Source: SAR324 cluster bacterium
GTDB taxonomy: Bacteria; SAR324; NAC60-12
Length of the DNA: 64,000 bases
Assembly (NCBI GenBank): GCA_015232315.1
Contig: JADFZZ010000023.1
Location: forward strand, 21,935 to 85,934
Direction of reading: 5' to 3'
The position numbers and the translations under genes were made by a program. The notes below the pieces were generated by a model. The model worked only from the letters and a program-made list of their open reading frames with translations. It was not told the origin of the DNA and did not search any database. Below are positions 9,117 to 19,539 of the stretch, piece by piece. How positions within the stretch are numbered: position 1 is the first letter of the stretch; each line of letters starts with the position of its first letter.

Positions 9117-9566
9117 ATGGATAAACAATTATTGGAAAACCTTTCAGCGGAAGCTAAAACCTGGCTGGCACATGCCATTGCTGGAATGATCTCAGCCGAT
9201 GGGGTGGTGGATAAATCAGAGATGGTTTTTTTAAGAGATGCCATCGGGTTCATGGAAAATGTGGAAGACGTGAATGCCCTGGTGAATATGGTAAAGGCAA
9301 AGGAAAAACCTGAATTGCAAAATCTGAAAATTGATCGAAAAAACGCCTTCCTGATTTATTGTGAATTGGGACGTTTGGCGGTTGTGGATCAGAAATTGTC
9401 TGTGCCCGAGGTTGAGTTCCTGAAATATGCAGGGAGTAAACTGGGTTTTCCTGAAATGTTTTGTAATGAGTTGGTCAAATGGGCTTACGAACTGATGAGT
9501 GTTTTGAAGCAGGAAACACAACTGATGTATCAGGCCGAAAAAATGCCTCCGGTCTACAAAAAATAG
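9117..9566 (+). CDS. TerB-like helical protein
   Basis: This is a 149-residue, all-helical cytoplasmic protein. The segment IAGMISADGVVDKSE, with its acidic loop between two helices, is the typical mark of the TerB (tellurite-resistance B) fold, and a second acidic helix pair follows (VVDQKLSVPEVEF). TerB-fold proteins bind metal or act as scaffolds in membrane-linked stress complexes, but no ter genes are nearby, so no tellurite role should be assumed. The ATG at 9117 follows GGAGGT with good spacing. The 3' end overlaps the next gene by 88 bases if that gene begins at its first ATG. Confidence 0.7.
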   Translation: MDKQLLENLSAEAKTWLAHAIAGMISADGVVDKSEMVFLRDAIGFMENVEDVNALVNMVKAKEKPELQNLKIDRKNAFLIYCELGRLAVVDQKLSVPEVEFLKYAGSKLGFPEMFCNELVKWAYELMSVLKQETQLMYQAEKMPPVYKK

Positions 9567-9898
9567 CAGTATATCTGTTGCTTGGCTGTTGTGTGTCGGC
9601 CTGCGCGCCATCAAGGAAATACCCCAATCCGTATGCCAATCCTGTCGTTCAGCGGGATTATCTGATGTGGGTGGAAGATTATCAGTCAACTTCCAATTAT
9701 TATATCAACAGGGCTAATGATTATAAACTCACACTTCAACCCATGGAATATCAGCAATTTGTAAAAGATCATCAACGTCGATTGCATTATACCAACGTCA
9801 AGTATGTCCGGAACCGTTTGGAATATTATAAACAATATTGTAAATCAGTACCTGCCTGCAACAATGCTCCTGAAGAATCCGCGGAAGCTTCTCAATAA
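9479..9898 (+). CDS. Small lipoprotein
   Basis: A hydrophobic stretch (VYLLLGCCVSAC) ends in a lipobox, VSAC, so the mature protein should be a lipid-anchored polypeptide of about 98 residues, rich in Tyr and Asn (YQSTSNYYINRAND). The start is uncertain. The only in-frame ATG upstream of the signal is 9479, inside the TerB-like gene, and it gives an unusually long N-region before the hydrophobic core; no closer ATG or GTG is available. The lipobox and codon pattern support a real gene. I recognise no family. A perfect hairpin follows the stop. Confidence 0.6.
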   Translation: MGLRTDECFEAGNTTDVSGRKNASGLQKIAVYLLLGCCVSACAPSRKYPNPYANPVVQRDYLMWVEDYQSTSNYYINRANDYKLTLQPMEYQQFVKDHQRRLHYTNVKYVRNRLEYYKQYCKSVPACNNAPEESAEASQ

Positions 9899-9908
9899 AC
9901 ATCAAATA

Positions 9909-9931
9909 ATTATCTTTTCCTGAAAGATAAT
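9909..9931 (+). terminator. Perfect 9-bp hairpin after the lipoprotein gene
   Basis: ATTATCTTT (9909-9917) pairs with AAAGATAAT (9923-9931) around the loop TCCTG, 11 bases after the stop. The stem is AT-rich and there is no T-tract, so the strength is doubtful. Confidence 0.4.
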
Positions 9932-9981
9932 GCCTGTTACGATCCCTGTACTTTTTTATAGGCACCGTTATATGATTCAAT

Positions 9982-10025
9982 AGTTGTAAGTTTTCAGCAA
10001 TCAGTGAAGGCTGAGAACTTGCAAT
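9982..10025. repeat. Palindromic copy of the TAAGTTTTCAG repeat
   Basis: TTGTAAGTTTTCAGC at the left and GCTGAGAACTTGCAA at the right form an imperfect hairpin. The left half closely matches the right arm of the inverted pair at 6952-7116, so this is a further member of the same repeat family. It lies just upstream of the RSH gene. Confidence 0.5.
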
Positions 10026-10093
10026 CGTTGCGTTATGTAATGTCAGCAACGGTATGAAGGTTTCTATGCAATTTTTCAGGGGAGAAGGGGAGT

Positions 10094-12337
10094 ATGTCAG
10101 TCTCTGATCAGAACGATACGTCTGTTCTGGATATCAAGGCAAATATCACAGAGGAAGAGATACCGGCAGATTATGCGGTGTGGATGGTCCATGAACTAAA
10201 GCACAATATCAGGGTGTATGTTTCATGCAACAGTTCCGATGAAGAACGACAGTTGCTGGAATACGCAATGGAAGATATCGAACATTATCATGGTGGTCAG
10301 ACAAGGAAATCCGGAGACCCTGTGATTATTCACCCGTTACGGGTGGCATGGGCGATCTGTAGAGCCGGACTTGACGCTCCAACGGTTATTTCATCGTTAC
10401 TCCATGACATCATCGAAGATACAGAAATCACCAGGGAGGACATCACAAAACGTTATGGCGAATGGTATGCCTATATTGTGGATGGTTTGACGAAAATCAA
10501 GTATTCCAAAGACTCCCATGGCAAGCAATCGTCCAACCTGGAAGCAACCTACCAGAAGATCCTCATCACTGCTGTCAAGGATGTTCGCGCTTTGCTGATC
10601 AAACTGTTTGACCGGCTCGACAACATGCGCGATCTCAGTTTTTTATCACGAGCCAAACAGCGTCGAATCAGCCGTGAAACCATGAACATTTATGTGCCGA
10701 TGGCACGTCGTTTAGGACTCGAAGAACTCAGTCGCGAACACACCGAACTGGCTTTTTCATATCTGTATCCCCGGAGGTATCGACAGGTTCTGCGGGATAT
10801 TGACGACCTGATGCGGCAACGTGATCCGGCAATCCATGATATGCGGAATTCCTTACTGGAATTACTGAATAACTATAAAATCCACGACACCGAAATCCAG
10901 ATCATCTATGAACACCCTTCCTCTTATATTTGCAAAGCAGGCCGGGTTAGTAAAATACTGGGCGGTTTCAGAGTGTTGGTGGCCGAACCTATGATGAGCT
11001 ATCAGGTGCTTGGCGTTTTACATACCAATTTTAAGGCAGTCCCGCTGAAAATTCGTGATTTTATCAGTAATCCACGATGGAATGGTTATCAGGCGCTGCA
11101 AACAGAAATTGATCTGTTTGGAGAATTGGTCTGGATTGAAATCACCTCACGGGAAATGCACGGCTTGAATCAGCATGGCATCATGGCCCACTGGAAAGGC
11201 AGTCATGCGGCGCTGGCAGAATATTATCAGAACTATTTGCAGCAACTGGAAGATTTAACCGGAGACAGTGATATCCGGATGAATGATGTGCTCCAATTTG
11301 CCAGTACAGAACAAATTCATGTCTATACCCCCAAAGGCGATATGCTGACCTTTCCCAAAGATGTCACGGTTCTGGACTTCGCTTATTATATTCATACTGA
11401 TCTCGGCAACACATGCGCTGGCGCGATCATCAATCCCACGCCCTTCGCCCGGGTGAACCAGGCAACCCCCAAGAGAGTTTCCATTGATCGAAAACTGCTC
11501 AATGGGGAACAGATTCAAATAGTGAAAGATCCCACTATTCGCCCCTCCCGGGCCTGGCTGGAGCAGGTTTTTACTCCAAGAGCGAAAATGCAGATCAAAC
11601 GGGCCATCAATGCTGAAAAAATGGGCCGTGCCAAAATGCTTGGCCAGGAACTGGTGAGTCAGGATCTCAAACTTTTCGGAGTGGATTACGATGAATTTTT
11701 TACATCAGAAGAATTCACCAATGCTTTGCGGATAGAACACCTGAGTCTTGAGAAACTCCTGATTGATGTGGGTTTGCGCAAACGGAAAATCCGTGATTTT
11801 CTGAAAAATCATGAACTTGTGTCTCAGCAGAAACTTGAACGTCGTGAACGGATGGAGCGTCTCTTTCTGTTCAAAACGCAAGGAATGCTGATGATTCGGG
11901 ATCTGGATGATATTCTGTTTCAATTTGCCGCGTGCTGTTCACCTGTTCCCGGAGATAAAATTATTGGCTTTGTTACTGAACAGCAGGAAGTTGAAATTCA
12001 TAGAAATGTATGCCCTGATTTGAAGGCCATTGCTCAGGAGGCGCTCATTGCTGTAGGATGGGATTTGCCGGAAGATTATGTCTGTGCTTTCAAGTTATTG
12101 CTTTTGACCAAAGATGCTCCGGGAACCTTATATCGGATCACCAAAGTGATCAATGATGCCGGCATCAGTATTTTTGACAGCGCAAGCTATGGAGTTGATC
12201 GCGGAAACGCGGAAATTCTGATCAGCCTCGAACCGGCCTTGTGGCGCACCAGTTACAAGATCATCGAACGTCTCAGAAGTATGAAAGGTGTTCAGAAGGT
12301 CAGTGGTGGAAAAATTAATTACGCAACGGTGCCTTAA
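10094..12337 (+). CDS. RelA/SpoT homologue, probable (p)ppGpp hydrolase with degenerate synthetase
   Basis: The order is that of a long RSH enzyme: HD hydrolase, synthetase, TGS, helical region, ACT. The hydrolase motifs are kept: GGQTRKSGDP (67-76), SLLHDIIEDT with H104/D105 and E108/D109, and LFDRLDNMRD with D173 and N177. The synthetase region (about 265-370) keeps the family frame (NPRWNGYQALQTEI, EMHG, HGIMAHWK), but key residues are gone. The Asp of the usual D-x-x-A-x-R-V strand is replaced in KILGGFRVLV, the lysine-rich R-x-K-x-x-SI-x-x-K segment is missing, and the EVQIRT glutamate position is Trp in VWIEITSREMH. TGS (about 408-470) and ACT (about 668-742) are intact. It should degrade the alarmone rather than make it. 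Confidence 0.9.
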   Translation: MSVSDQNDTSVLDIKANITEEEIPADYAVWMVHELKHNIRVYVSCNSSDEERQLLEYAMEDIEHYHGGQTRKSGDPVIIHPLRVAWAICRAGLDAPTVISSLLHDIIEDTEITREDITKRYGEWYAYIVDGLTKIKYSKDSHGKQSSNLEATYQKILITAVKDVRALLIKLFDRLDNMRDLSFLSRAKQRRISRETMNIYVPMARRLGLEELSREHTELAFSYLYPRRYRQVLRDIDDLMRQRDPAIHDMRNSLLELLNNYKIHDTEIQIIYEHPSSYICKAGRVSKILGGFRVLVAEPMMSYQVLGVLHTNFKAVPLKIRDFISNPRWNGYQALQTEIDLFGELVWIEITSREMHGLNQHGIMAHWKGSHAALAEYYQNYLQQLEDLTGDSDIRMNDVLQFASTEQIHVYTPKGDMLTFPKDVTVLDFAYYIHTDLGNTCAGAIINPTPFARVNQATPKRVSIDRKLLNGEQIQIVKDPTIRPSRAWLEQVFTPRAKMQIKRAINAEKMGRAKMLGQELVSQDLKLFGVDYDEFFTSEEFTNALRIEHLSLEKLLIDVGLRKRKIRDFLKNHELVSQQKLERRERMERLFLFKTQGMLMIRDLDDILFQFAACCSPVPGDKIIGFVTEQQEVEIHRNVCPDLKAIAQEALIAVGWDLPEDYVCAFKLLLLTKDAPGTLYRITKVINDAGISIFDSASYGVDRGNAEILISLEPALWRTSYKIIERLRSMKGVQKVSGGKINYATVP

Positions 12338-12342
12338 CAGGA

Positions 12343-13674
12343 TCAACTGCTTTTAAGCGGTGGTAATCCCTGTGCCTCAAGAATTTGCTGATAATTGCCC
12401 AGGAGTCCCCGTTTGTCATATTCCTCCGTCAGTTTGCTCATCAGTAGCGACTTTCGTCCACCCAACAGAAATTCCTTAAACACAGAAGGTGGGATTTTTA
12501 ATTGTTCCTTGAGCGAGAAGGCATAGAGGCAGATTTGCGCGTGATCCAGCAGTATTTTTTGTTGCATCTGACGCATGTTTCCGATTCCTGACAGGAGCTT
12601 GATGCTGTTGCCGTAAGCGACAAGACATTTTTTCAAGGCGTTTTTCATACTCGAATTCAGATATTCCGAATTGAGTTCAGAGGGGAGAAGTTCACTGTTC
12701 AGATGCATCAGGTCCACTCCTTTTACCGCAAATTCTTCCTGCACTGTCATATTTTTCAGTTCATTGCCCCAAATGCAGGCTTCCAGATAAAAAGGGAGAG
12801 GACTCAACGGGTTCAGTTTTTTCATGGTTTCATCAATGAAACGAAATAATTCGGGATGCAAAAACTCAACCTCCATGAGCGACATCACAATGCCGGTAAG
12901 ATTGCGTTCAATTTGCAACCGTGTATCCTTGATGGTTTTTCCGCGTTGAGCCGGCAATGTGCCATCCAGGGCTTTCTGGATTGTCGACATCTGGATGGAC
13001 TGGATAAAATCGGTGGTTGGGAGCTTGTCAATCGGAAGTTTTAATAATTTGGTCAACAATCGTTCATTGTTATGCACTGCGGTGAACTGTGGATTTTTAT
13101 TGGCATTTCCCACTTCTACCCCCTTGCTCATTTTTTCACGGGTGGTTCGAAATTTGGACAGCAGTTTGTTTTTGTACATTCTGTTAGCGGAAACCAGCAG
13201 TTTGAGATTTCCCACATCAAACGACCCCAACCCCAACGGCATTGCCAGTTGCATCATCATCTGTTTGATCTGCTCCGGTTCAAAAGCACGTCCTGAAGTC
13301 ATCACATTAGATGCCAGCAAAACTCTTAGCGCATGTTTGCCCGGTTCCCGTGTCAGCTCCTCCACAATGGCGAGATTCTTTTTAGTTGGCTGAAACACTG
13401 CGATTTCCTGTCCACTTTTACGTGCGCTGACCTGGCTGAAATCTGTTTTTCTGTTTTTGAAAATAATATTCTGGAAAACCTGGCTGGCGGATGTCAGCAG
13501 AGAGTTGTTTTGCTGCTGTAATTCTTCCACTCTTTGACGGAATTCATTATAGTAGAAACCACCAATATCAGGAATGGTACGAACAGATGTCACATCAAAT
13601 TTGGTATTCAGGAAGCTGTTGTTCTGTTTTGCTTTGGCATTGTGCTGTTTAATCGTGCTTTTTGCGGATGCCAT
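12343..13674 (-). CDS. Uncharacterised helical protein (443 aa)
   Basis: I do not recognise this soluble, helix-rich protein. It has a basic, Gln/Asn-rich N-terminus and no signal or membrane segment. Near the C-terminus, LYAFSLKEQLKIPPSVF is loosely similar to segments in three other large unknown proteins of this window. It starts 28 bases after the ligA stop on the same strand, so it is probably co-transcribed with ligA, and it converges on the RSH gene with 5 bases between the stops. No function can be given. Confidence 0.7.
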   Translation of the reverse strand: MASAKSTIKQHNAKAKQNNSFLNTKFDVTSVRTIPDIGGFYYNEFRQRVEELQQQNNSLLTSASQVFQNIIFKNRKTDFSQVSARKSGQEIAVFQPTKKNLAIVEELTREPGKHALRVLLASNVMTSGRAFEPEQIKQMMMQLAMPLGLGSFDVGNLKLLVSANRMYKNKLLSKFRTTREKMSKGVEVGNANKNPQFTAVHNNERLLTKLLKLPIDKLPTTDFIQSIQMSTIQKALDGTLPAQRGKTIKDTRLQIERNLTGIVMSLMEVEFLHPELFRFIDETMKKLNPLSPLPFYLEACIWGNELKNMTVQEEFAVKGVDLMHLNSELLPSELNSEYLNSSMKNALKKCLVAYGNSIKLLSGIGNMRQMQQKILLDHAQICLYAFSLKEQLKIPPSVFKEFLLGGRKSLLMSKLTEEYDKRGLLGNYQQILEAQGLPPLKSS

Positions 13675-13702
13675 AATGGTGTCTCAGTCTTGTTTTTGAA
13701 AG

Positions 13703-15727
<2,025 letters not shown>

Positions 15728-15785
15728 TTATTCATGCGAAAAAGGTTGGAGTTGTTTAAGGATTGTAGCCTTTTGATGAGAATGT

Positions 15786-17168
15786 ATGAAAACTGTTTCA
15801 TATTTGCCAGCAATACGTTTATCTCTTGTCACTTTTTTTATGGTGATTTGTGGAATCTATCTGCTTCAGGTATTTATTGATATTTCTTTGCCAGATTCAG
15901 GGAACTTTCACAACCCTATCGTGCAGGAGATGCTAAAAAAAAGCACACATTCAGAATTAAGAACCTGGGCCACAGATTTTCCACGCTGGTTATTAGCGGT
16001 CAGTGGCCACAATACCGTTCAGGGATATGTGCTGTTTCTGAAATGGAGCGCAACCTTGTTGACTCTGGGTTTAACCTGGCTGCTTTGCGGTATTTATTAT
16101 GGTATTCTGTCTAGCATAACCATCACTGTGTTGCTGGGGCAACCCTGGATGGAATTGTGGACACCCTCAGCATTCCTGCAGGTGTTCCCATGGATTCTTG
16201 GAATCTGGCTGTTGCAATTTCATAATGGGGTTCCACATGGTTTGAAAAAATATATTTGCCCCTTGATGGCCTCAATAGTGTTTATGCTGGATCCGCTGAC
16301 TGGAACAGGACTCCTTGTTTCAGTGAGTTTCTATTTGTTATTCTGGGGACCCGGTGTTGGTATTTCCCGTGGAAGCTACAAACGGCTCGCACGCTCACTG
16401 ACTTTTTATATGCGGCTGTTATTGCTGGCGACCTTTGCTGTTCCAGTCATTGTTTATGGCTGGAGAATATCAGGAAAATTGTTTTCAGAATTTTTTCTGC
16501 TGCCTTTAACCATAATTTTGCTGGTTTCCGGCGAGTATATCTGGAGCCGTCGCTTCAATCCCGACAGTCCCAAATTTTTTATAGTGAGAATTCAGTCCCT
16601 GATGTTGTTCCTGTTATTGACCTTATCAGGCATTGCGGCTGGATTGATGCTCAGTTATGGATTTTCCGCAAGTGTGCACTATCCAGGGAATTTATTGAAA
16701 ACAGAATTCATGACCCAACTCCCCCTTGTGTCTCACACATGGTGGGAACAGCCGGAATACCGTGATTTTATGCACTTCAGTTGGATTGGCCTGCCTGTCC
16801 TGACGTCCTTGTTGATCGGTCTCATCTGGACCTTGAAACTGTTGTTTCCCAACGAAGTTCTATTCCTCAGATATCAGTGGCATATTTATAAATCACAGGC
16901 GGTTTCGCTGATGATGCTGTCCTTGATAAACGTGTTGATTGCGATGCTGTTTGTTCCGCAAAAATATTTATCCCAGGTCAGTTTTCTATATATCCCCCTG
17001 TTGTTTTATGCGATTTCACAACTGGAAGCTTTTTTTATGTCGCCCTTGTCCCCATGGAAACAGCGATTTCAAGGGATTCTTGCCACAATATTGATTTTAT
17101 GGCTCAGTCCACTTTTTTATAGTGAAAACCTGAAAATAATCTGGGAGTTGGTCTGGGAAACTTTATGA
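15786..17168 (+). CDS. Multi-pass membrane protein of unknown function
   Basis: The 460-residue protein is almost wholly hydrophobic, with about ten likely membrane helices, starting with one at residues 12-32. No transporter, glycosyltransferase or kinase motif is visible. A soluble stretch after the first helix (about 40-70) and another near 290-330 are probably outside the membrane. It is divergent from ligA and followed after 125 bases by another membrane-anchored unknown gene on the same strand. I cannot assign it; polytopic envelope-biogenesis proteins often look like this, but there is no direct evidence. Confidence 0.75.
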   Translation: MKTVSYLPAIRLSLVTFFMVICGIYLLQVFIDISLPDSGNFHNPIVQEMLKKSTHSELRTWATDFPRWLLAVSGHNTVQGYVLFLKWSATLLTLGLTWLLCGIYYGILSSITITVLLGQPWMELWTPSAFLQVFPWILGIWLLQFHNGVPHGLKKYICPLMASIVFMLDPLTGTGLLVSVSFYLLFWGPGVGISRGSYKRLARSLTFYMRLLLLATFAVPVIVYGWRISGKLFSEFFLLPLTIILLVSGEYIWSRRFNPDSPKFFIVRIQSLMLFLLLTLSGIAAGLMLSYGFSASVHYPGNLLKTEFMTQLPLVSHTWWEQPEYRDFMHFSWIGLPVLTSLLIGLIWTLKLLFPNEVLFLRYQWHIYKSQAVSLMMLSLINVLIAMLFVPQKYLSQVSFLYIPLLFYAISQLEAFFMSPLSPWKQRFQGILATILILWLSPLFYSENLKIIWELVWETL

Positions 17169-17293
17169 CTCCTTTTCTAATGACAGGGCGACGGGATCAC
17201 CCTTACGTCAAAATATGGGATACCTGAAATAAAAGCGAATTAGCAGGATCGACCAACCGGTCGCCCACACATCAAATCATTCTGAAGGAACAA

Positions 17294-18277
17294 ATGATCA
17301 CCAGTAATTTCCAGACAGGACGATCTCAGGGAACAGATCTTTATGCCGAACAGGTTAAAAAAGTAGCGGTTCAGTGTCTTGTCGCCGCATGGGATAATTA
17401 TGATCAGGCTTTGGACTATCAGTTAGAAATGCAGTGGTCTAAATTGCTGGAGTGTCTGTTCAATGCCATTCATGGTGCGGTTGAATGCGCTACGATTCTG
17501 TATAGTTCGTCGCTGGAACTGCGGGCTGAATATGATTTGATTCGGCATTTACTGGATACTAAACCGCAATTTGAAGCATGTCCCCGGGATTATCTGGAAC
17601 GTTATCTGTATTGGAAAAGTCATCGAAAACAAGTTGTTTCACAAAAACAACTGACTGATGAATTTCAACTTTTTTTTCAACAAACAAAATTGTTTCTTCA
17701 ATGTGTGGAACTGTTTTATCAGAATTTCAGAGAACAAATTTATTATACTGCCACAGAACAGCAGTCACGATCGGTGGTTCGCTGGCTGATTTTAACCTTT
17801 CTGCTCGCCGGAATCGCACTGATTTCCGGCTTTTACATTTATTTTGAAGTTGCTGATGAATCTTTTGTAACCGTGGTGCCAATGGCTTTTCATGCCAGAA
17901 ATACCACCAGCCAGGTGGTATGGCTCACAACGGATGGCAAGCCGCAAGAATATGAAACAGTATGGACTTCAAATAATCCTGATTCAGTTGCAATCAAAAT
18001 TTCTGGCATCCATCACCTCAACATGATCTGGCATGAAATCCGTTTTCTGGATGCCAGTGGACAGGTTGTTGAAACGGTTGATTTTCAGAATCAGTTGGAT
18101 GCTTGGCATTTTTCTGAACCCTACCAGGTAGAGCGCGATGGATTGCATTTTTCTCTCCGGTCTGGACAGCAACTGAATGTGCGTTTTCCTGTAGATCGGT
18201 TACAGTCCGTGATTTCCGCTAAAATAAATGTGACCGCAGTGGCGTTACCGACATTTTCCCAATGGCTGTTTTATTGA
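17294..18277 (+). CDS. Single-pass membrane protein of unknown function
   Basis: The N-terminal 155 residues are helical and cytoplasmic in appearance, with many Gln, Tyr and Leu. One membrane helix follows (about 162-184, WLILTFLLAGIALISGFYIY), and a beta-rich C-terminal domain of about 140 residues should lie in the periplasm. The ATG at 17294 follows GAAGGAAC. The next gene starts just after the stop, so the two may share a transcript. I do not recognise a family. Confidence 0.7.
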   Translation: MITSNFQTGRSQGTDLYAEQVKKVAVQCLVAAWDNYDQALDYQLEMQWSKLLECLFNAIHGAVECATILYSSSLELRAEYDLIRHLLDTKPQFEACPRDYLERYLYWKSHRKQVVSQKQLTDEFQLFFQQTKLFLQCVELFYQNFREQIYYTATEQQSRSVVRWLILTFLLAGIALISGFYIYFEVADESFVTVVPMAFHARNTTSQVVWLTTDGKPQEYETVWTSNNPDSVAIKISGIHHLNMIWHEIRFLDASGQVVETVDFQNQLDAWHFSEPYQVERDGLHFSLRSGQQLNVRFPVDRLQSVISAKINVTAVALPTFSQWLFY

Positions 18278-18288
18278 CAAAGGCCTTT

Positions 18289-19185
18289 ATGAAAACCAGC
18301 GTTGAAGAGTTACCAGTATTGCCAGAATGGTTGGCGTCCATGTTTCCTTTCAAACGAAACATCATAAGGGTCAATGGCATGCCCATCCATCTGGTGGATG
18401 AAGGTTCAGGACCCATCGTGATGCTGTTTCACGGGAATCCGACATGGTCGTTTTTGTGGCGGAAAATTATCCCTCTGCTGACGTCCAAAGGACTCCGCGT
18501 GGTGGTTCCTGATCTGCCTGGATTGGGATTCAGCCATAAACCGCTCCGGCCTGAGGATCATTCGCTTGAATTTCATATCCAGACCATGTGTGGGCTGGTC
18601 CAGACACTCGGAATTGAAAAAATGGTCATTGCCGCACAGGATTGGGGCGGACCAATCTCATCCGGGGTTGCCGCCAGAATGCCTGAAAAAATCACAGGGG
18701 CTGTTTTTGCCAACACTGCTGTTCTTCTTCCCAAACTTCCAATCCGGACCACACAATTTCATCGTCTCTCCCATGTGCCGTTTGTCAGTGATTTCATGTT
18801 CCGGGGATTGGCGTTTCCACTGCCGGTATTGAGTCAGGTTCAGGGCAATAAACGCTCAATTGGATTCCGTGAGCATTTGGCTTATTTTTATCCGTTGCGG
18901 CACATCAAGGACCGCTCAGCCATGTTGGGACTGGCCCGAATGGTCCCGGATAACGCCTCCCACCCGAGCCTCCAACAACTGGCACAGAGCGATGCATGGG
19001 CGCGGTCATTTAAAGGCAAAACCGCGTTTATCTGGGGAACCCGCGATCCCATCATGGGACGGGCCTTGAGCCGTTTGAAACAGGCAATACCCCATGCTTC
19101 TGTGACAGAAACTCCCGCAGGCCATTTTTTACAGGAAGAAGTTCCCCATGAATTTGCCCAAAGTATTTTATCTGTAATTGACTGA
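18289..19185 (+). CDS. Haloalkane dehalogenase-like alpha/beta hydrolase
   Basis: The fold and active site fit the haloalkane dehalogenase branch. The oxyanion/halide motif HGNPTW has N50, and the nucleophile elbow AAQDWGGP carries Asp D118 followed by W119, where esterases have Ser. The catalytic acid is D253 in IWGTRDP and the base is H279 in AGHFLQEE. Such enzymes hydrolyse a carbon-halogen bond to an alcohol; related Asp-nucleophile hydrolases (epoxide hydrolases, RifK-like proteins) are alternatives. Start at ATG 18289 is preferred because AAAGG lies just upstream; an earlier ATG at 18262 overlaps the previous gene. No signal peptide is seen, so it should be cytoplasmic. Confidence 0.82.
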   Translation: MKTSVEELPVLPEWLASMFPFKRNIIRVNGMPIHLVDEGSGPIVMLFHGNPTWSFLWRKIIPLLTSKGLRVVVPDLPGLGFSHKPLRPEDHSLEFHIQTMCGLVQTLGIEKMVIAAQDWGGPISSGVAARMPEKITGAVFANTAVLLPKLPIRTTQFHRLSHVPFVSDFMFRGLAFPLPVLSQVQGNKRSIGFREHLAYFYPLRHIKDRSAMLGLARMVPDNASHPSLQQLAQSDAWARSFKGKTAFIWGTRDPIMGRALSRLKQAIPHASVTETPAGHFLQEEVPHEFAQSILSVID

Positions 19186-19218
19186 CTACAGCCCTTTATT
19201 CTTGAAGGAGAGGCGTTT

Positions 19219-19539
19219 ATGGAGCACCAAACGAGCTTGATGTATGTCACCATGCCCAACATGGAAGACGCCGGAAAACTGGCTGAAAAACTTGTATCAG
19301 AACGGCTGGCCGCCTGTGTGAATCTGATTCCGGGGATGCAGTCTTTTTATTGGTGGAACGGGGAAATTCAACAGGCGCAGGAAGTGATACTGCTGGCCAA
19401 GACAACTGTGGAACGGGTATCTGAATTGACGGAATTTATCCGGAAGCAGCACCCCTATGACTGTCCCTGCGTGGTGGAACTGCGGATTGCTTCGGGCAAT
19501 CCGGATTTTATACAATGGATTACCAGAGAAACTCGTTAA
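19219..19539 (+). CDS. cutA: Divalent-cation tolerance protein CutA
   Basis: The 106-residue protein matches CutA1 along its length, including the signature AEKLVSERLAACVNLIPG and the central FYWWNGEIQQAQEVILLAKT. CutA1 forms a very stable trimer related to PII proteins; a role in copper tolerance is classical but its exact action is unsettled. The start follows AAGGAGAG with good spacing. It is 33 bases after the hydrolase gene and its last bases overlap the convergent unknown gene by 4. Confidence 0.95.
   Translation: MEHQTSLMYVTMPNMEDAGKLAEKLVSERLAACVNLIPGMQSFYWWNGEIQQAQEVILLAKTTVERVSELTEFIRKQHPYDCPCVVELRIASGNPDFIQWITRETR

Noticed and set aside
9162..9185. Sigma-54-like TGGCAC ... TTGCT inside the TerB-like gene
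   Set aside because: The spacing between the GG and GC elements is 11 instead of 10 and it lies inside a coding frame.
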